Below are positions 53,185 to 64,000 of a DNA stretch of 64,000 bases, in pieces (positions within the stretch are counted from its first letter, which is position 1; every line of letters starts with the position of its first letter). Where the stretch lies: NCBI GenBank assembly GCA_019155185.1, contig CM032817.1, positions 10,498,034-10,562,033 on the forward strand, read 5' to 3'. The DNA is from Beaufortia kweichowensis. Taxonomy: Eukaryota; Chordata; Actinopteri; Cypriniformes; Gastromyzontidae. The notes below the pieces were generated by a model. That model made no database searches. It was not told the DNA's origin and saw nothing but the letters and a program-made list of their open reading frames with translations. Made by a program: the position numbers and the translations under genes.

Positions 53185-56100
53185 ATGGCCGTGAATAGAT
53201 CCCCTTCTTTTGTTGGTAAGTCAGGACAAACCTGTTGACATATAATTGTCTATACATAGTCTTACTCTGAACATGGGTTTAGAAGCGCACCGCAGTCACT
53301 GCGCGTTACAGAACGGATGCGCGCTCGCCGTATAACATGCGGATAAATGAAATAGTTGACGGCGCAAACGCGTATACATTTAATAATACTTACTGATTAT
53401 TCCGAGTATACACACGCGCATACATATATATATATATATGGTTTTTTTGTTGTTGCATAAAACAAATGTTTTTTGATTTTGTATATGTCTGTCGCATAAA
53501 TGTTTTCGAGAGCAAATTGTTTTGACTGGATTAAAATACTTAATTAATATTGAATACAAACTTCACTTTGTTGAATATCTTTGTTGAATTTTAGTAAAAT
53601 GGGTAGGCTATAAACCACAATTAAACGTTTGTTGTTTCCTCTCAACAGATGCACTTCATTGTGTTGTGAGTGGAGTCAGTGCTGCTTTGAGCGAATCTTC
53701 ATCTATATACAGTGAGTTAGTCGATCTGTCTGGAGCTGAAGTTATTGACCCTTCTGACATCATTGAAGACTCTTTGCATCATGTGAGTAGCTTGTTAAAA
53801 GTGTCCAAGTACAAAATAACCAAACATTTAATTCTCACGAGTTTGAAGATAACAGATAAATAAAACAATATAGATATATCATAAATGGTTTGAACGGTAT
53901 GTTAAACCTAAAGGAGGCAATATTCGTTCATTGCATTACTTTAGTGCATATTCCATAATTTACTATTGATATTTTTAATTTATAACTCAATCAGTTTTAT
54001 TTGATACTGTTCATATTTAGTAGTATACAGTTTATTTGTATTAATATTTACTTTTACTAAAGTAAATGTTACCAACAAAAAACAAACAAAAATCCGATTT
54101 TACTATATAGTACACTATTACACCTTTAAAAAAGGAAGGGTAGGTAAAATTTTTATAGCATTACTATCAAGAACGGATGTGTGTAGAATTTTCCTTGCGT
54201 CTTAAACCTGTTGGCGAGTCCATCTTTACGCACGCGCGCACGCGCCTCTGGCAAGTTAATGATGCGCTCAGGCGCGTGGAGACACGCAGGTACATCTCTA
54301 GGGACAATTATACCGAGACGAATCAGAAGTTTCTGTGGAGATGCGTTCTGTTGTGCGTGAAGCAAAGCTTTGCGCTTCCCAGTCAACGGTGCCAAAACCA
54401 GACAGACGGATGGATTTCATGCTTTGCGAGATAGATGGATAAACAGAAAAGATGGATGCTGACGTCTGTGTAGGCTGACAGGGAAAATGGACATGCCACC
54501 AGTAAAACACACAATTAGCTGGAAACGCAGAGGAACTGTTGGTGTTTTATCGTGTCTTTGTGTTTTTCCTTAAGGGTAACAACATGCTGCAAACAAGTGA
54601 TAACAAGATACATGTGAGTATGCGTTTAATTTCTAAGTATTATCAACTGGAGGCTACTATTACAATGCATGTGGTAATACATGATCATTTGAAGTACAGT
54701 CAGTCAGTTGAAAGAAGGGGACAACCCAGGACATCAATGAAGTGTCTATTGCTTTCACACTTTCGATCTAAATTTCAGTGCATTGAGAGCAGCCAAATTA
54801 AGCAGTAGTATGACCTACATCTATCCTCACTATACACCCTCCCCTTTCTCCAGAGTTGAATTTGATATGCACAGACACACTGATCGCAGAGCCTGGATAC
54901 ACTGTATTCTCCCTCTCACCTGTTCAGGTGGCCAATAACCTCATGGATATGGACCAGGACCCTCGTAAACGGCTGTACTTCTCTGACGGGCGAAGGAAAG
55001 TGGACTATGTGCTGGTCTATCACTATCGAAAACGTTCCTCTTTTAGGGGCTCCCCTAGTCAACATAGACTGTCCATCATTTCCAATGGCAGTTATCCTTT
55101 AGGAGTGGAGGAAAAAGACACAGAGGGAGGAAAGGAGGAACCCGCAGAGGTAGTGTTGGACATCGGACCCCCAGACCCGGCCGATGGGGAGAAAATCATG
55201 ATCCGAGAGGAGTTTGAGGGTAATTTAAAATATGCTGGGCTGGAAATTGAGCATGATAAAGAGGTGAGCAAAATCTACATGGATTAAATTTGCACTTTTT
55301 TATGGTGGAATATTTGTTTATTATATGCATCTCTTTAGCTAGGAATTGATTTACCTTTCAACAAATTATCCACTTGGATTTGTTGATCCTTGCAAAGTAC
55401 ACATCTGCCCTGTATTTTACAGAAAGCTGTTTAGATTCAGAAGTTATTTGAAGAAAAATATCACTTGTAATCTTAAAGAATGACCATCACTGTCCATTAT
55501 GACAAGAAAGTTTAGTAAATTGACCCTAAGGGGATTAAGTCTATAAAAGCAGTTTTGTGTTTATATTTTTATATTTTGTATAAGAAGAAATAATAGTGGA
55601 CTGTACGTGTGTTATGGGCTACTTCTATCTGTTTGATACAACAGACTTTCTAGGTTTTACCACGCAGCCTTGGATAGAGTTACCAATTCACAGGGCATCA
55701 GACCAACTTGGGAATCATCCATGTATCATTGTTTTGTTATGTAAGCCATTACTGTTAAAGATGCCGCATTATTAAGTAATTGGACAGTATTTGTGTAGTA
55801 TTACTGATGGTCCCGGATGATTTTTTTTCATCTGTTGCTAATGAGTTTGTTTTTATGTTGCATCTAGGGAATTGGATGAACTCTTGTGGCTTTCAATCTA
55901 TGCATTAGACTACAGCAGACAATACAGTCTTTGCTATTGTGCACCTGTCATTTTTCTGTGTTGTTTTTTCTGTGGGTTGATTAACTGCTAACACTTGTGG
56001 TGTGAAGCCAAGTCAGATTATCAGGCTGGTAATAGTAGTGATTGTCTACTCTCATGCCGAGGAGCGGGGAATTGGCTGTTGACAGCACACTGAGTTAACT

Positions 56101-59100
56101 GTACCCTAGTCTGAAAGGGAGCACATTTCTGCTCTAAATTTAACCGTTTGCTATTTGTCATTGCTGTGAACGATGAGTTCCCTTTTTAAACACTGACTTG
56201 AAATGCTTTTAATAGTTGGAGGTTTAACTAATAAACGATAACTGAAAGATGTATACCTCCTGTGGGTAGCCTTGTAAGGTGGCAAAATGTGCCTGTAGTG
56301 GCAAAATCACACCTCATCTTCATCACAATCATCTTTGTCCGATCATCAGCACAGAGCTGATTATCATCACAGTACGCTGCTCTTAGCTCCCTCCCTCATT
56401 ACATAATTAGGCGGTACTTCTGAGGTGAGCTCTTTGATTGTTACAAATACCTGTGGTCAGTCTGTTTGAATTATTCAACCGCTAAGTCAAGTTTGATTGC
56501 AGACAGTCTGAACAGGGACATGGGGTTAAGTCACACCTCATAATCACGTCTCACCTGACAGTCTCTGATTTACGACACATTGCTACAGTTCACCCTCACC
56601 CTGACCACCAGTTACACTTTAGCAGCTTTGTGCAATAGGCTTAACATGTTGTAACATCTTAAGTCACAGCAATCTGGAGTATTGACATTATAGGGAGTTT
56701 TGTTTTGAATATCTACAATGCTCGAGGGGATGATAGCTGCTCCTGGTATCATGCGGCAGCATTAGCTATGTTTGACTCAAGAGCCCTGGTCTGATGGATA
56801 ACATTGCTATCCTACAGAGGCAAGAACAGTCAAAATAACAACAAACCAAGAGAGAAGATATGCTTAGAAGACAAGTTTGTTTTGCAATTTCCAATTTCTT
56901 CTGAGGTTGTTGCTTTAAACCACACCCTGCTCCTCTATAAACTCTTGAATATTCAGAATCACAGCCACATTTTTCTTTTCTTCAGTTAATTATGCCAAAT
57001 GTCAAAGACAGGTTTCAAACATGAACATCCGTTTCCGCTAGCAGGTTTCTGGAAGCCCCACAAATGTCAATTGCAGCCGGTTTCTGTAGAGATGGCTCTC
57101 GCTCAGACTGTGCTCAAATCGACCTAATTGCCTTACCCTGCTGAGATGAAGTACTAATTGGAATATCTTATCCTAATTAACCTTCTCAGATCCACATGTT
57201 ATTTTTATCTCTCCTTTGTGAGTGTGAGTGTGTGTGTGAAGAGGGCAGAGAAAAAATAACCTGTGGTGTTGGAACGCAGGGGATGGAAGAGGATGTCCTC
57301 AGGTTTCCATCATCTCTTTCTGTCTCATCACTCTCATCTCATCTCTGTCTCTCTCTTTCAGTTTCATCTTCCGTTCCTCTTAACACATGCTTCTCTAGAT
57401 AGCATAGCTGACCACTGCCAGACGGATCCTGTTACTGGCATCTCTTTATAGACAGAACGTAGCTTCAGTGTTGGGTTTCATGGCTACAACTTGTAAATAG
57501 AGATCATTTCAATACCCCCCAGGATTTTGTAATATATATAGTCCCTTTTACGGCCTCCGTGATGGACTTGATGACAATTGATTGACAGTGATATTGTTTT
57601 AAGGCAGTATTTGTGGCATGTTGTCAATTACCACAAACTGTAATTTCCACAACAGTGTCAAAAATTATACAGGGCTTGGGACATGAATGCCACCTAAAGT
57701 GACGCAAATTCCTGCTGTATTATCTGTATTACAGGGACATAAAAGGTCTGTTTATGATAACTGTAATATGCAATTGTGAAGAAAATGTATTTTGCAATAC
57801 GTTACATTTTTATAGAAAAAATTACATGCTCCATAAAACTGATGTAAAACATCTATTCTCTTCTTCACAAAACATTAAATTTTTGACACGGTTTCACACA
57901 CATTCTGTATTAACAAATGGAAACACATTTACAGTAATTTCCATAAGTGGGCAGCACTGTGAATAAACTCTTAAAATAGGCATGCATGCTTTTTCACACC
58001 ATGAGGGACATTTAGTATTCATTTTAAGTTTGTTTTTATTTGAAATTAAATATTTTTAGAGCCTTTTTTAATATGGATGAGGATGGTTAGAAGGTTTGTA
58101 TTGCTTTCCTGGCCACTTAAAGTTTATATTAACATTTAAACGTTTTATAAACATTTTGCTTTGTTTTGCTTGTTAATTTAATTTTGATAAGCAATATTTT
58201 GCCTTCTACGTTTGTAATTATAGCCCTGCTTTTTACCCAAAATGCTGCAAATTGTATATGGTTATTTGGCTTTTCTTTTTCAATTCCGTTTCACAGAACA
58301 AAGTCCACGGTCATGCTTTCATCCGACTACATGCGCCCTGGCAGGTGCTGAGCAGAGAGGCAGAGTTTCTCAAGATCAAGGTGCCCACCAAGAAGGTGAG
58401 TCTTTACCAAGTCTTTTCTCAGGAGACTCCTGATTCACTCGGGACGTCTTTGTGTTCTTCACAAGCCCTCAGTCATCCCTGCATACATTATTCAGTGTCT
58501 CTAATGTATGTACAGGAGAAAGCGTATAGTACAAATGAATGATGCAAAATGTTGGTCTTGCTTCACATATTTATCCACATGGCAGTATCTTGACTTTCAT
58601 TGTAAAAAAGTATTTTTGAATGTAAAAGATAGTTTTGTTTTTTTCATCAGAGTTACGAGTTGAGGGAAGATACAGGTCTGGTCGCCACCATGAACGAAGT
58701 GTGGCGGAAGATGAATCAACCGTTCCAGCCCAAAGTCCCTCACCAGGAGCAGGAGCACAGTCGCACCAAGTTTCTTTCTCACTGTTTCTCCCGGGACAAG
58801 CTCCATCTGTGAGAACACTCGGTTGTGGTGATCTGGGGTTTATTATGTGTGCTAAAGCTTGACTTCACAGGACAGGCTCTCAGATTTTACTTGAATATCT
58901 CATTGTTACTTTTGGCTTTTTTAGGTACAACATCAAATCCAAAGACACCTTCTTTGACAATGCCACAAGGAGCCGAATAGTAAGTCTGTTTTTTCGGGTT
59001 GTGAAAGTGGATTTGTTCTGCTGGCACGGTACAGTGCGATACGTGTTCTTGGATTGTTCAGCAAAGTACATGGTATACAAGAGGGAACACAAGTTATTTG

Positions 59101-62100
59101 CTACCAGCAGGAGATTGAGTTCTCTGGGCACTCTTCTAGGAAACCAATTCCTCAGGGAGTTTTCCAGGAGCAATTTACAGGTTTATTGTTGTTGAGAATC
59201 TCTCTCTCTCACTCTCTCTCTCCTTCTCTGTGTGTCTTTCCCAGGTGTATGAAATCCTCAGACGTACTGCCTGCACACGGACCTGCCAAACCATGGGTTA
59301 GTAATGCGTTAATTCATAACCTAAGCACAAAGGGAATCCAGAGGATAGTCATGCTCAGAATTTGAGCTTTGGATGGGTCATGGTGCGACTCAAGCTCATG
59401 CCATATGCTCCCTTGGACTATGCCACCGTGCAGACGGACCGCCACGGGCTACTGGGAGAGCAAGACTATCCGGCAGAAGGGATGGATTCATGCTCTCTTT
59501 ATTTCTCTCTGCACTCCTCTTTTTCATCTCTCGCTTTTCTTTCCATTTCTCACACTTTCACTCCTTTTCCAACAAAGTAAACTGGGTCAAAAAGTTCTGG
59601 GATTAGGATCCGAATTGAAGCCGGGTCCATTGAGGTTGAGAGAGGGGGGTGGTGGGTAGTGGTGGTCTTTCCAGCTTGTTGCGCGGGAGCTACTCTATTA
59701 AATGAGGGCTAATAACCAGAGCGTACGTGTCATTCCTTTGAGGACTGATTAATTACTTTGATTAAAGCCTGCGTTCTACATGTCAGCTTTCTACCGCCTC
59801 AAGAACTCGGGCTGCCGGCTTTCCAAAAGCAATGAAGTTGGGTCACTTTAAAGTCACAGCAGTCAATCATTATTCCCACCGGCGATGTCAAGTATTTTAA
59901 GGCACTCTCTTTATTTTTTCTTGCAGGTATCACGACGCTGATAGCTAATGGTGTTTATGATTCAGCGTTCCCGCTGCATGATGTGAGTTTTTGTGTTCTG
60001 ACACCTTTTTTTTTCCTGAGCTAAATATCTGTCAAGTTAAAATGTGAAACATGAAACGTTTGATATGATTACAGGGAGATTTTCGGCCCACCGGTCAGAC
60101 TGAAGGAAAGAATGACAGACAGGTATGCCGCTATTGTGTTGCCATTTGGTGAATTATAAGGGAAACTTATCAATATTGTTATGTCAAATATCAATATTTT
60201 AAAGAGCAAGGAAAGCGTTCTGTAAAATTAGGTCTGCGCACAATTATTTAAATTGGACCAAAATCCCTACTCCAAGGATAGAACGAAACAATATTAAAAT
60301 TGTGCAAACTGGTCCGATGCTTTATACGAAGTATTATGACCCAGATATCAATAAATTATTGTATCACAAGGTCCCTGCTGATTCACACAAGTATGTGGTA
60401 ATATTTCTGTATTTGTTTCAGCTGCTACATGATGAATGGGCAAGATACGGTGCTTTTTACAAATATCAGCCTGTTGATCTCATTAGGTAAACCACTAATC
60501 TCTTTGACACATTGCATTATATTAACATTTGATGAACCGCAGTATGCATTGCATGGTCTTAAAAGCCACTCTGTGCTTTTATTTCTGACCTCAGGAAGTA
60601 CTTTGGGGAGAAGATAGGTCTCTACTTTGCCTGGCTTGGTCTGTATACTCAGTTGCTGATGCCCGCATCTGTGGTGGGCATCATCGTGTTCTTTTACGGC
60701 TGGGCTACTGTGGAAACAAACATACCCAGGTACATGCCAGTAGGGCTCTCTAAGGGCCAGTTTCAGGGCTTCATATGTGGCTGAGCACCAGATAGCTACA
60801 ATGAGAGTAATAAGAGTTTGGAACATTACAATGAGAAACAAAACTAAAAGTTCTGGTGTTTCCTTTAATGATGTTTTTGGTTAATTAAACGTGTTGTAAC
60901 GGTCTGTTCAGGATCTATTTGTAAATAAGATTGTCCCTGGGGAACAGAGGGGAATATTGTGAGCTTTTAAAATGCCACTGTTGGTGTGAGTACATGGCGA
61001 TCCAGCTGATCTTATTTTTTAGACCGTAGTGAATCTTTTAATTTTAAGAATTACATTTTATGCTTTTTGGCAGATGCTTTTATCCAAAGTGACAGTGCAT
61101 TCAAAGAATAAAATTTTATTAGTGTGTTTCCGCGGAATCGGAACCCATGACCTTGGCCCTGCTAATCCAATGCTCTGCCAATTGAGCTACAGGAACATAG
61201 ATAAATTAGTGTTGCATTTTTAATTGATATTTTAGACGTTGGAGTACGTAGATGAACATTCTGCATATCAAGGGGATAATTAATTCATTGTGTTGAACTG
61301 TGGCACACCATGTCTAAGTTTGTGTGTTTTGTGTGTTTCTGCCAGTCAGGAGATGTGTGATGAAGATCAGAACTTCACCATGTGTCCCCTTTGCGATCGT
61401 GCATGTGACTACTGGCATCTGAGTACCGCGTGTGGCACGGCGCGCGCCAGCCATCTCTTTGACAACCCGGCCACAGTGTTCTTTGCAATCTTCATGTCCC
61501 TTTGGGGTACGACCCAGAAGCCTACCGGTTTCTTTATCTTGCTTTTCATTGTCTTATTCCATTATTGTCAAATGATAGATCTATTGCTCGTACAATTAAT
61601 ATTCATGTTTGTTTAGATTTTACTGCTTAACACGCTGGTTTATATTTAGTATTCTGCCCTGTTGAATTTGAAACCAACTTAAGCAGGGGTAGCATTAGTA
61701 AACAGAAGTGCTACTGTGTCTATAGCAATGGATATGAAGTGATGTTGAATGGCCAGAGAGTAGAGTTACCTTTTCCTGTCACTGCCTGTATCCTGGGCCT
61801 GGCTGATGGAGGCATTGTGAAATCGCTCAAACCCTGACACTGTCCTGTCTGTTGCACCTGGATGGGGTAGCAAAAGCTATACATTATTACATAGATCCCC
61901 AGCAGTGTGCAGAAACAATGTATCTGTTTATATGTACAGTACTAGCCAGGTTTAGACACAATTGACAAAAATGTTTCAATGTTTAAAACTACTTTTGCAC
62001 AAAATGATAATTGTGCCAACATATTATTTCTTTACTTAGATGGTAAACTAACATTTTATTCAAAAATATTTTTGAAATGGTTTACTTGGACCAAATAATG

Positions 62101-64000
62101 AATGAGACAATAGGAGTCCATGAGTTTACTACTATTCTAAAATGTGGAAAAAATCTAAACAACAGTGAGTAAGTGTTTCTAAACATTTGATTGGTACTGT
62201 ATTTTAATACACCATTTCAGAGCACACACACTGTCCAGAACTTGGGCTTGGAAATTTTAGGCATATATGAAACCCAGAAATTAATTAATTTTTACCCTCC
62301 AGAGAGACTTGATTTCCAAAGTCTTGTGAGTCTTGTTTTCCTGTAACACATAAGAAGAAATTTGGATAAGCAAGATTGGTCAAGCATTAAAAGAAAAAAG
62401 CACCATTACAAAAACTAACCATGGTTTTACTACATATAAAACAAAATGCCATGGTTACTATAGTTAAATCATAGTAACCACAAATTAACAATGGTTTTGT
62501 TATAGTAACCATAGTTTAAGCATGGTATTTATCGTTAAATTGTGGTAATACAAATGCTAATAAATGCGCCAAAAACGAAGGCATATATTTGATAGTTTTG
62601 ATAGTTTGATAGTCTCTGGTTAATTATGTACCTTATATATATATACACACACGTATTATTGTCACATAACTGGAAACATTACATATTATAAAAGCGATAA
62701 TATTTTATATTTTTGCAGTTAATCCTGTATTTACCTGTACCGCATATTAATCTCTGTCAGGTGCGCGGCTGCGCGCAAAACGCTTGCGCATGCGCAGTTT
62801 AGTTTTAGGGGTTTTACACGCAAGTACTTTAGAAAACAGGACTGCCTGATCTCTTGGATGTTTTTAGTTTATCATATAAAATCTTTTTTATGAAATCTAA
62901 ATTCAAAAAAGTATATATTAATAACTATATTTAATAAGAACTATATTTTGTAAATATTTTTAATTATATTTAATTAGCTCTCTCATAGCACTGATACAGA
63001 GTGAGATGCACACATAAGCACACCGGAATTATAAACTAATTATCTGTTTGTAAACATCAGAAAATAGTTTTAAATAGATTATATACGATTTTAATTGCAT
63101 ATTACAAAGGTTTGTCACCCAATAAGCAGTGTTATTCTACGAAATTAACGTTAATGAGTGGGGTACGTCTTACAGATACATAGGCGGAGTTTCACTTTTG
63201 ATAAAATATATATTAGGGTATATCAGGGTAATATCTTCTGCATTTAAAATACAATGAATGCTATACAACAAGTAAAAACGCGTTCTACTATTACATCATA
63301 TTACGTGATCTGTTATTGCATTACACGTAAATTTATTATTATATGCTTACATTATTTCAAATCATTGGCATTACTGTAAATACTCGTATAAATAAGTACA
63401 AAAAATACAAGTTATTATAATGAATGTAATGGTTAATATCGTATTTTTTCAATAATATAATAAAGTAAAATATGTAGAAAACCTATAATGCAGTGATACA
63501 ACTTATGTTAGGTGTTAATCTGTTTTCACGGTTTAAGAAGCTTTTAAATCTATAATTACTAAATTATTAGGTGTTATTAAAGATATTAAGCGTCTGTATT
63601 TGCCATACAATTTCCAATTCTGAAGTGATGCATCACCAATATGCTGTCATTATATGGCTCAAACTCAAAATGTAGCTTAAAAGTATTATTTCTTCTTTGG
63701 TGTTCCACCTAATAAAGAGAGAGCTCTTTATTTTCAATGACAGGAGAGTGAGTAAATGATGATTTTTGTAGATGAGGTATGATTTATCATAAATAAGAAT
63801 TATAATCTTTGCCCCATATGAACCATAGTTTGTTTCTGTGTCCTTGTATGGCTCATCTCCTGTAGATTGAGTTAAACAGACTTTGTTGTCAGCACTCATT
63901 TACTGTCTCATCTATTTTTACAGCGGCCATGTTTCTCGAGCACTGGAAGCGCAGACAGATCAGTTTGAACTATAGTTGGGATCTGACAGGCATGGAGGAA
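53185..64000 (+). CDS. ano2: Anoctamin-2 (Ca2+-activated Cl- channel), 5' part, runs off the window
   Basis: Exons: 53185-53215, 53649-53782, 54928-55263, 58297-58395, 58651-58808, 58925-58979, 59245-59296, 59927-59982, 60075-60122, 60422-60486, 60595-60729, 61346-61506 and 63924-64000+. They give 469 residues in frame. The cytosolic anoctamin dimerisation region includes SDGRRKVDYVLVYHYRKR, HAPWQVLSREAEFLKIKVP and DTFFDNATRSRI. RKYFGEKIGLYFAWLGLY opens the first membrane helix (about residues 355-382). A Cys-rich outer loop (EMCD...TMCPLCDRACDYW) follows, then the second helix (TVFFAIFMSLWAAMFLEHW). The Ca2+-binding helices lie beyond the window. ANO2 passes Cl- in photoreceptor terminals and olfactory cilia (family knowledge). 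IKVPTKK, DTFFDNATRSRI and CDYW favour ANO2 over ANO1, as does the cd9 neighbour. The first 55 residues (MAVNRSPSFVDALHC...) match nothing I recall. Confidence 0.92.
53423..53439. repeat. Short (AT)n run
   Basis: CATATATATATATATATATG in ano2 intron 1, next to a CACACGCGCA alternating stretch. Confidence 0.8.
54177..54440 (+). other. CpG-enriched patch in ano2 intron 2
   Basis: CG dinucleotides are far denser here than in the surrounding AT-rich intron, including CGCACGCGCGCACGCGC at 54,229-54,245. Two overlapping open frames (85 codons plus, 80 codons minus) exist but show no known motif and probably reflect base composition. The patch could be an internal promoter or a CpG-rich enhancer upstream of the exon at 54,928. 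Confidence 0.4.
55264..58296 (+). other. ano2 intron 3
   Basis: A 3.0-kb intron, AT-rich, with no recognised coding exon or clear mobile element. A pyrimidine-rich CTCTCTCTTTCAG run near 57,348-57,360 looks like an acceptor, but no conserved reading frame follows. Confidence 0.6.
61047..61196 (-). repeat. tRNA-derived SINE, full-length-like (antisense)
   Basis: On the minus strand it opens with TGTTCCTGTAGCTCAATTGG and CAGAGCATTGG (A box and D arm), reaches GGGTTCCGATTCC (B box), and ends ACTTTGGATAAAAGCATCTG. The anticodon region is enlarged, so it is not a tRNA gene. It lies in ano2 intron 11. Confidence 0.85.
61935..62201 (+). repeat. MITE, copy 3, both terminal repeats present
   Basis: Starts TACAGTACTAGCCAGGTTTA and ends AAACATTTGATTGGTACTGT-A, flanked by TA-rich DNA. 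The core TAATTGTGCCAACATATTA is shared with the other two copies. At about 267 bases it is the compact form. Confidence 0.85.
62415..62555. repeat. CCATGGTT-type fish repeat
   Basis: Repeated words AACCATGGTTTTAC, GCCATGGTTACTATAG, ATAGTAACCATAG and GGTAATACAAAT form internal inverted repeats. This is a common teleost short element. Confidence 0.7.
62785..62796. promoter_or_regulatory. Perfect NRF1-like palindrome
   Basis: TGCGCATGCGCA, the textbook NRF1 site, lies in a small CG-rich island (GTGCGCGGCTGCGCGC precedes it) inside ano2 intron 12. Occupancy is not known. Confidence 0.4.

Larger units (their letters stand above)
61507..63923 (+). other. ano2 intron 12
   Basis: A 2.4-kb intron containing MITE copy 3 (61,935-62,201), a CCATGGTT repeat (62,415-62,555) and a 12-base TGCGCATGCGCA palindrome. 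A fragment of the GAGTGAGTAAATGATG repeat lies near 63,745. Confidence 0.75.

Noticed and set aside
54153..54434. Opposed 80- and 85-codon open frames in ano2 intron 2
   Set aside because: Both follow from the CG-rich patch removing stop codons; neither shows a domain.

Overview
The window is vertebrate genomic DNA, almost certainly from a teleost fish and plausibly a cyprinid or other otophysan. The genes are split into many short exons with GT-AG introns. The intergenic DNA is AT-rich and carries repeat types I know from teleosts: tRNA-headed SINEs with a GGATAAAAGC tail, an ATTAACTAA-rich MITE, a 'GGGATAATTC...TTTACTCAC' palindromic element and CCATGGTT-type repeats. No bacterial, CRISPR or viral coding signal was seen.

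Layout, left to right. (1) 1-10.7 kb is non-coding, read as intron 1 of ahcyl2; its first exon is not visible. (2) 10,709-15,784 (+) holds sixteen coding exons for the whole conserved part of ahcyl2 (IRBIT2, an inactive AdoHcy-hydrolase homologue). (3) 20,175-31,001 (+) is a complete strip2 gene (STRIPAK core subunit) with 21 constitutive exons, one candidate in-frame cassette exon and a CpG/GC-box promoter. (4) 32.2-41.7 kb is a repeat-dense intergenic block. It holds at least fifteen tRNA-like units in three arrays, one long palindrome, a 0.9-kb-spaced direct duplication, an LTR-like stretch and a four-copy tandem array that repeats a CTCF-like 14-mer. (5) 41,706-42,096 (+) is smkr1, a small Lys-rich protein whose first exon supplies only the start Met. 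(6) 42,937-48,036 (-) is a complete eight-exon cd9-type tetraspanin. A second, alternative first coding exon lies 1.8 kb further upstream at 49,860-49,928 (-). (7) 53,185-64,000 (+) is the 5' part of an anoctamin, best read as ano2, entering the window's end after the start of the second membrane helix.

How the genes relate. ahcyl2-strip2-smkr1 keeps the order known from human 7q32. cd9 and ano2 belong together in the human 12p13 neighbourhood. The window therefore joins two ancestral blocks, with the junction between the tail-to-tail smkr1 and cd9 genes (about 42.3-42.6 kb). The genes do not share one pathway: ion-transport and IP3-receptor regulation, phosphatase scaffolding, an unknown small basic protein, membrane microdomain organisation and a Ca2+-activated Cl- channel.

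The most unusual material is the tRNA-like array complex at 33.2-39.2 kb, with mirror-ordered arms, and the duplicated first exon of cd9. Splice coordinates below were derived by hand from reading frame and GT/AG consensus. Family assignments come from remembered family features, not a database search.
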